Of a stretch of 64,000 nucleotides of DNA, positions 60,401 to 64,000 are shown one piece after another. The translations under genes were made by a program, and so were the position numbers. Below the pieces are notes generated by a model. That model did no database searches. It was not told where the DNA came from and worked only from the letters and a program-made list of their open reading frames with translations. The stretch is from Corythucha ciliata. Taxonomy: Eukaryota; Arthropoda; Insecta; Hemiptera; Tingidae. Each line of letters begins with the position of its first letter. Position 1 is the first letter of the stretch. The stretch spans positions 5,828,001-5,892,000 of the forward strand of contig CM075943.1 of the NCBI GenBank assembly GCA_038030265.1, written 5' to 3'.

Positions 60401-63400
60401 TTAAACGCAAAGTAGCCTCCAGAAATAAGCCACAACGCAATTTGTATAACTCAATCGGGAAACTTTGGAACCTTCCTCCGGTGAGCATCGTATTATTTCA
60501 CCGAGAAACAATATTTCGACCAGGGCCGCGGTTTCGTAACGATAAATTGCGGGCTCTTATTAGAGAGGGGTCGGGGGGGGGCGGTCTGTCTTTGGATTAC
60601 GGAGTTTTGACAATAAAATTTTCCGGGAAACGAGGCACACTAGTTTGGATGGGTTTTTAATAGTTGGGAAGGTTTAACCCCCCCTCCCATTTTTTTCGTT
60701 CGCTAATTCGTGAAACGTCCGGTCTTTTTGAGTTTTATTTTTCCATAAACTGCTATAGTAAGCTGTCAGTAACTCAGTAAGTTTCCTCATTTCTACAACT
60801 ATGAAGGAAGTCTTTTTTTTTTCTTCTTCTTTCATCTTCCCCTTAATGGATTCAGTAGAAATATCTCGGTCACGATCTACCTATTATCAAAGGTCATCCC
60901 ACCGTAATATCAACAACAGAAGATATTTAGTGAAAGTTACTCTTTTTGTGTGTGTAGCCTCTCCCGTGATGATCACATTATTTGTAGGCAAAAATAGTAG
61001 TCCCCACCACCATTGAAAAACATTTTAGAAACGCTCACGAGACACGTGTGACTTTGTTATAAAAAAAAAAAAACTGAAAGCCTCGTGATCCGCCTATTTT
61101 AAAAATATTAACACAATTCCACAGGATGATTCTCCTCCATCTATTCCTCCCCCCCCCCCCATGTATTTTTCCAGTCGAACGATTCGAAAGTTCAAGTTCG
61201 TAAATGACTTAAAACCTTATGGCCTTATACGACGACCCGGTGTTGTCACTTCGTCGCACATCAAAAAGTAGGAAGTTAATTGTCTTGCGACCTTCGTTTA
61301 ACTACACCGAGGGTCTTTTTTTCTTTTTTTGCATTTGTTTTTCAGTGTCGTTAAAGGTGGTGCGGGGCGGGGGAAAGGGGTCTGTCTCTTCCGTGACAGA
61401 TATAGGCTTTGAGCTCTCTATCTATTTCACCATGTTAAACACTGAGAAACAAACAAATTAATAACGCGATATTTGAAAGGAGAAATGAGAAAATTCCAAG
61501 GCCTCAAAATTATAATTTGAAAAGGCATATTTCTGTCATTCATTTTCTCTTTCTTTCATGAAAGCAAAATGACGAAAACGATTTTTTTTTTTTTTTGTCC
61601 AATGAAATACCTTTCGCTTTCTACAAACGTTTACCCAACGCATAACACAACAATGGACAAAAATGCTACTTTCTACCATTGATCCTGAAAAAAAAGGAAG
61701 ACCTCCTACGACACCGGGCGGGACGACACCGAACAAAAAGTCGAGTACTTTTGAGACAAGTACCCTCGACTCCGACGCCCTAATGTTGAATTCGCGTCAT
61801 GTGTGTCGGGCGAACGAATGATGGGGAGGTGAGGGGGGTAAAAAGATAAATGAGCTTCAAACTCTTTTATCTGATTCCTGGCAACAGTTTTTAAAACTGG
61901 CGTATTTATTTAGATGCTTTTAAAATAGAGTCTGAGGTCGTTTTACCGATCTTTTTTGAGAATTTTGTGCAGGTTTGCCGAGGAGAGTAATTGAAGGAAA
62001 TTCGCAAGGCTTTTTTCCTTTTTTTTTTTATTGCATTCTTGGAAAGAACGGGTCGAAATTTTAAAACCTAAGAGGAAATAATAAACTGCGAGTCTCCTTC
62101 GGGTGAGACGCTAAGAAAATAATAATAAAAAAAAAGCTCGCTTAATGATGAAGTTAACGGTTTTGTTGCAGTCTTGGATAGAATCGTTAAGCGGATTCAC
62201 TCGCGAAAACGAACATGGTTGGGTGGGGGGGGGGGGGGGCAGAAAGGACAAGAACGTATCATAACGGCTCGACAAAAGAAAGTGTCGGATGGTAACTTCT
62301 CTAAGGTTGTAAACTGAGAGATTCTCGTTTTGACCTAAAATGTAACCCCCTCCCCCCCCAAACAATCTTAAAGTTATACAAATTGGCAGTAAATATGTCG
62401 AGTCTCGGAAATAGGGAACGTCGCGTGGGAGTGAATTTGATACTCCGATATTTCCAGGCTTTCAATTTAAATAAAACAACATGAACATACGGAAGACGAA
62501 GGAATCATAAATGTCCTTCTGACTTCTTTGTAAGGAAAAAAAACACGGGACAGGACTTAAAAAATAATCCAAAGAGAAGACTTATGGTGGCGAAGAAGTA
62601 TAAGAAGGAAGACGGAAGTTCGGCAATGAACTTTCCTTCGTCTTTGCGAGCGAATCAGGAAACAAGAAGGAAAGTCAAGGGTAGCGACTCTGTTCAAACC
62701 AGATTCTAGGTCATCCTCGAGTCTTATTAGCCGGTCTTTTTTCTCTCTCTCTCTCTTCTTTACTTTTGAAACACACTGAAGGGGAGCATTGTAGGCGAAA
62801 TGCTATCAAATAAATCTCCTTTTGTATAGATAAATATCGGGAAACATAATTTTTGTTGAAAAAAACATAAAGTTGTCATCATTTGAGGGAGGAAATTGAC
62901 CACGTTCTGTCCTATTCTCAAGAGGTATATAAAGAGGGAAAAGGTCTAAAATTCCTTGACTCAGATTGGGCACGGTTCGTTGTTTGTTTTTTGTTTTTTT
63001 TTTTTTTACTGAATTTCCGCCACCAGACCACGTTAACTTAACACAACTGGTTTACTTCTATTTTAATCTTCGGCACTAAACTAAACGACAAAAGAGATTC
63101 CTTTAAGTTATCCACCGGGAAAAAAATCGTTGAAACGATGGCTTCCTTTATTTCAAAATAGGTAAAAAAAAATGTCATAAAATGCTGCAATCTTTGGAGG
63201 TCAGGGCAAATTTACGCGGAATTTCCTATTTGCTCTGTTCAATCTGCTCCTACAATACTCCCTTAGGCTGTTCACCGGAGGGGGAAATTTTACAGATAGT
63301 TTCGTGTTTCATATATACTTACTAATCTAAATCTAATGACATTTTAAAAAGTTAACCATAAAAACTGCCAGTTTTCCAGTCCCCCCCCCCCTGGAGAAAA

Positions 63401-63415
63401 GGAATTCTCGAATGA
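60401..63415. other. Non-coding, no recognised element
   Basis: Unique-looking sequence with long C12 (61149-61160) and G15 (62225-62239) runs. No gene, RNA or array was recognised. Confidence 0.4.
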
Positions 63416-63419
63416 CAAA

Positions 63420-63600
63420 AGTCGCTGACCAAAAATAATGCTTGAACCACAAAAATCCCTAACCATAAAATGCCTTTACAAAAAAAAATCAATGCACATA
63501 CAAAAATCTCAAAAAGCTCTATACTAACCACGCCAATGCTCAAATCACAAAAAAATGTTCCATCCGCCCAATGATCTAATCATAAAATGCTTGACCCCCC
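63420..63600 (-). repeat. Family B units, inverted
   Basis: ACCACAAAAATCCCTAACCA and TCTAATCATAAAATGCTTGA type units, the reverse complement of GTGGTTAGAGC. Confidence 0.6.
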
Positions 63601-63889
63601 GCAGTGGCGGACCAACATCTTCGGGAGGGGGGTGGAAGGATGTACGCCCGTTTTAATCTCAAAACACAAGTATTTTAATTTTAATTATTTCTTTATTTTG
63701 GAGGTGGGAGAGCTTTGATTTTTTTATTTTCAATTTCGATGACCGATCCTGCAGGCGTTTTAAGGTGAGCTGAATTTGAATCTGCATGTCTTTGACCCAA
63801 AAATTTCCATTTTGAACACATCGAATCCTTATCCCTTGCAGTGGCGGATCCAAGGGAGAGGCCCATAGGGGCCATGGCCCCTCCCTTGG
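63601..63889. mobile_element. Transposon termini-like motif pair (GCAGTGGCGGAYCCAA)
   Basis: GCAGTGGCGGACCAA at 63601 and GCAGTGGCGGATCCAA at 63838 are direct copies. The second is followed by a hairpin (63850-63889): CCAAGGGAG / CTCCCTTGG enclosing GGGGCCATGGCCCC. Similar CAGTGGCGGATCC-plus-G-run starts occur at termini of non-autonomous DNA transposons in many invertebrates (recalled, not checked). Confidence 0.45.
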
Positions 63890-64000
63890 AGTATGGAGTG
63901 TCACGGTGTCACAGGAAATTATGTTTGATGGAAGCCAAGCTCACAGAACATTACGAAAGATTGAAAATCGCCGCGTTAAACTTGAAAAAAGGGGCAAAAT

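Overview
This is a stretch of animal (metazoan) nuclear DNA from a genome rich in repeats. It carries pieces of two conserved, intron-containing genes, both on the minus strand. Positions 1-19076 hold the 5' half of a BRSK/SAD-type serine/threonine kinase gene: six exons, the last cut by the window edge. Positions 32611-39515 hold almost all of a FEM1-type ankyrin-repeat gene (FEM1A/FEM1C-like): eight exons, stop codon included, with only the short N-terminal exon not found. Every exon was re-read from the minus strand. All 12 internal junctions use GT-AG sites and keep reading phase. Bilaterian-type orthologues, short (59-63 bp) and very long (about 15 kb) introns, a Jockey-like LINE and tRNA-derived SINEs together fit an invertebrate, plausibly an arthropod or other ecdysozoan. 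I cannot name the species.

Layout: 1-3976 BRSK exons 6 to 2; 3977-18975 the large BRSK intron 1, filled with degenerate repeat arrays, a full-length SINE and MITE-like elements; 18976-19076 BRSK exon 1 with a GC-richer putative promoter/5' UTR behind it; 19.8-32.6 kb the intergenic region, with two adjacent palindromic elements, a scrambled RNase H-bearing LINE, an unrecognised 1.43-kb GC-rich insertion with 14-bp target-site duplications, a 5'-truncated Jockey-like LINE, a MITE and repeat arrays; 32.6-39.5 kb FEM1, whose 4.6-kb intron is largely inverted repeat arrays; 39.5-64 kb non-coding sequence (FEM1 upstream intron or intergenic) dominated by arrays, foldback elements, a second SINE copy, a ~160-bp tandem satellite, a TTC/GAA palindromic microsatellite and a GTGGTTAG minisatellite.

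The most unusual feature is a set of at least four degenerate short-unit (roughly 25-40 bp) array families, here called A-D, with a fifth, E, less regular. They cover about a quarter to a third of the window. Units of A, C and D share a CCGCGAA(A)TT-like core. Family A arrays switch orientation abruptly, giving head-to-head and tail-to-tail blocks. D tends to sit beside A, and C beside B, and palindromic foldback elements often lie inside or at the edges of the arrays. I do not recognise this organisation as a described element class.

The two genes have no evident functional link: BRSK is an AMPK-related polarity kinase and FEM1 a CUL2 ubiquitin-ligase substrate receptor. No bacterial-type operons, CRISPR arrays or complete autonomous transposons were seen.
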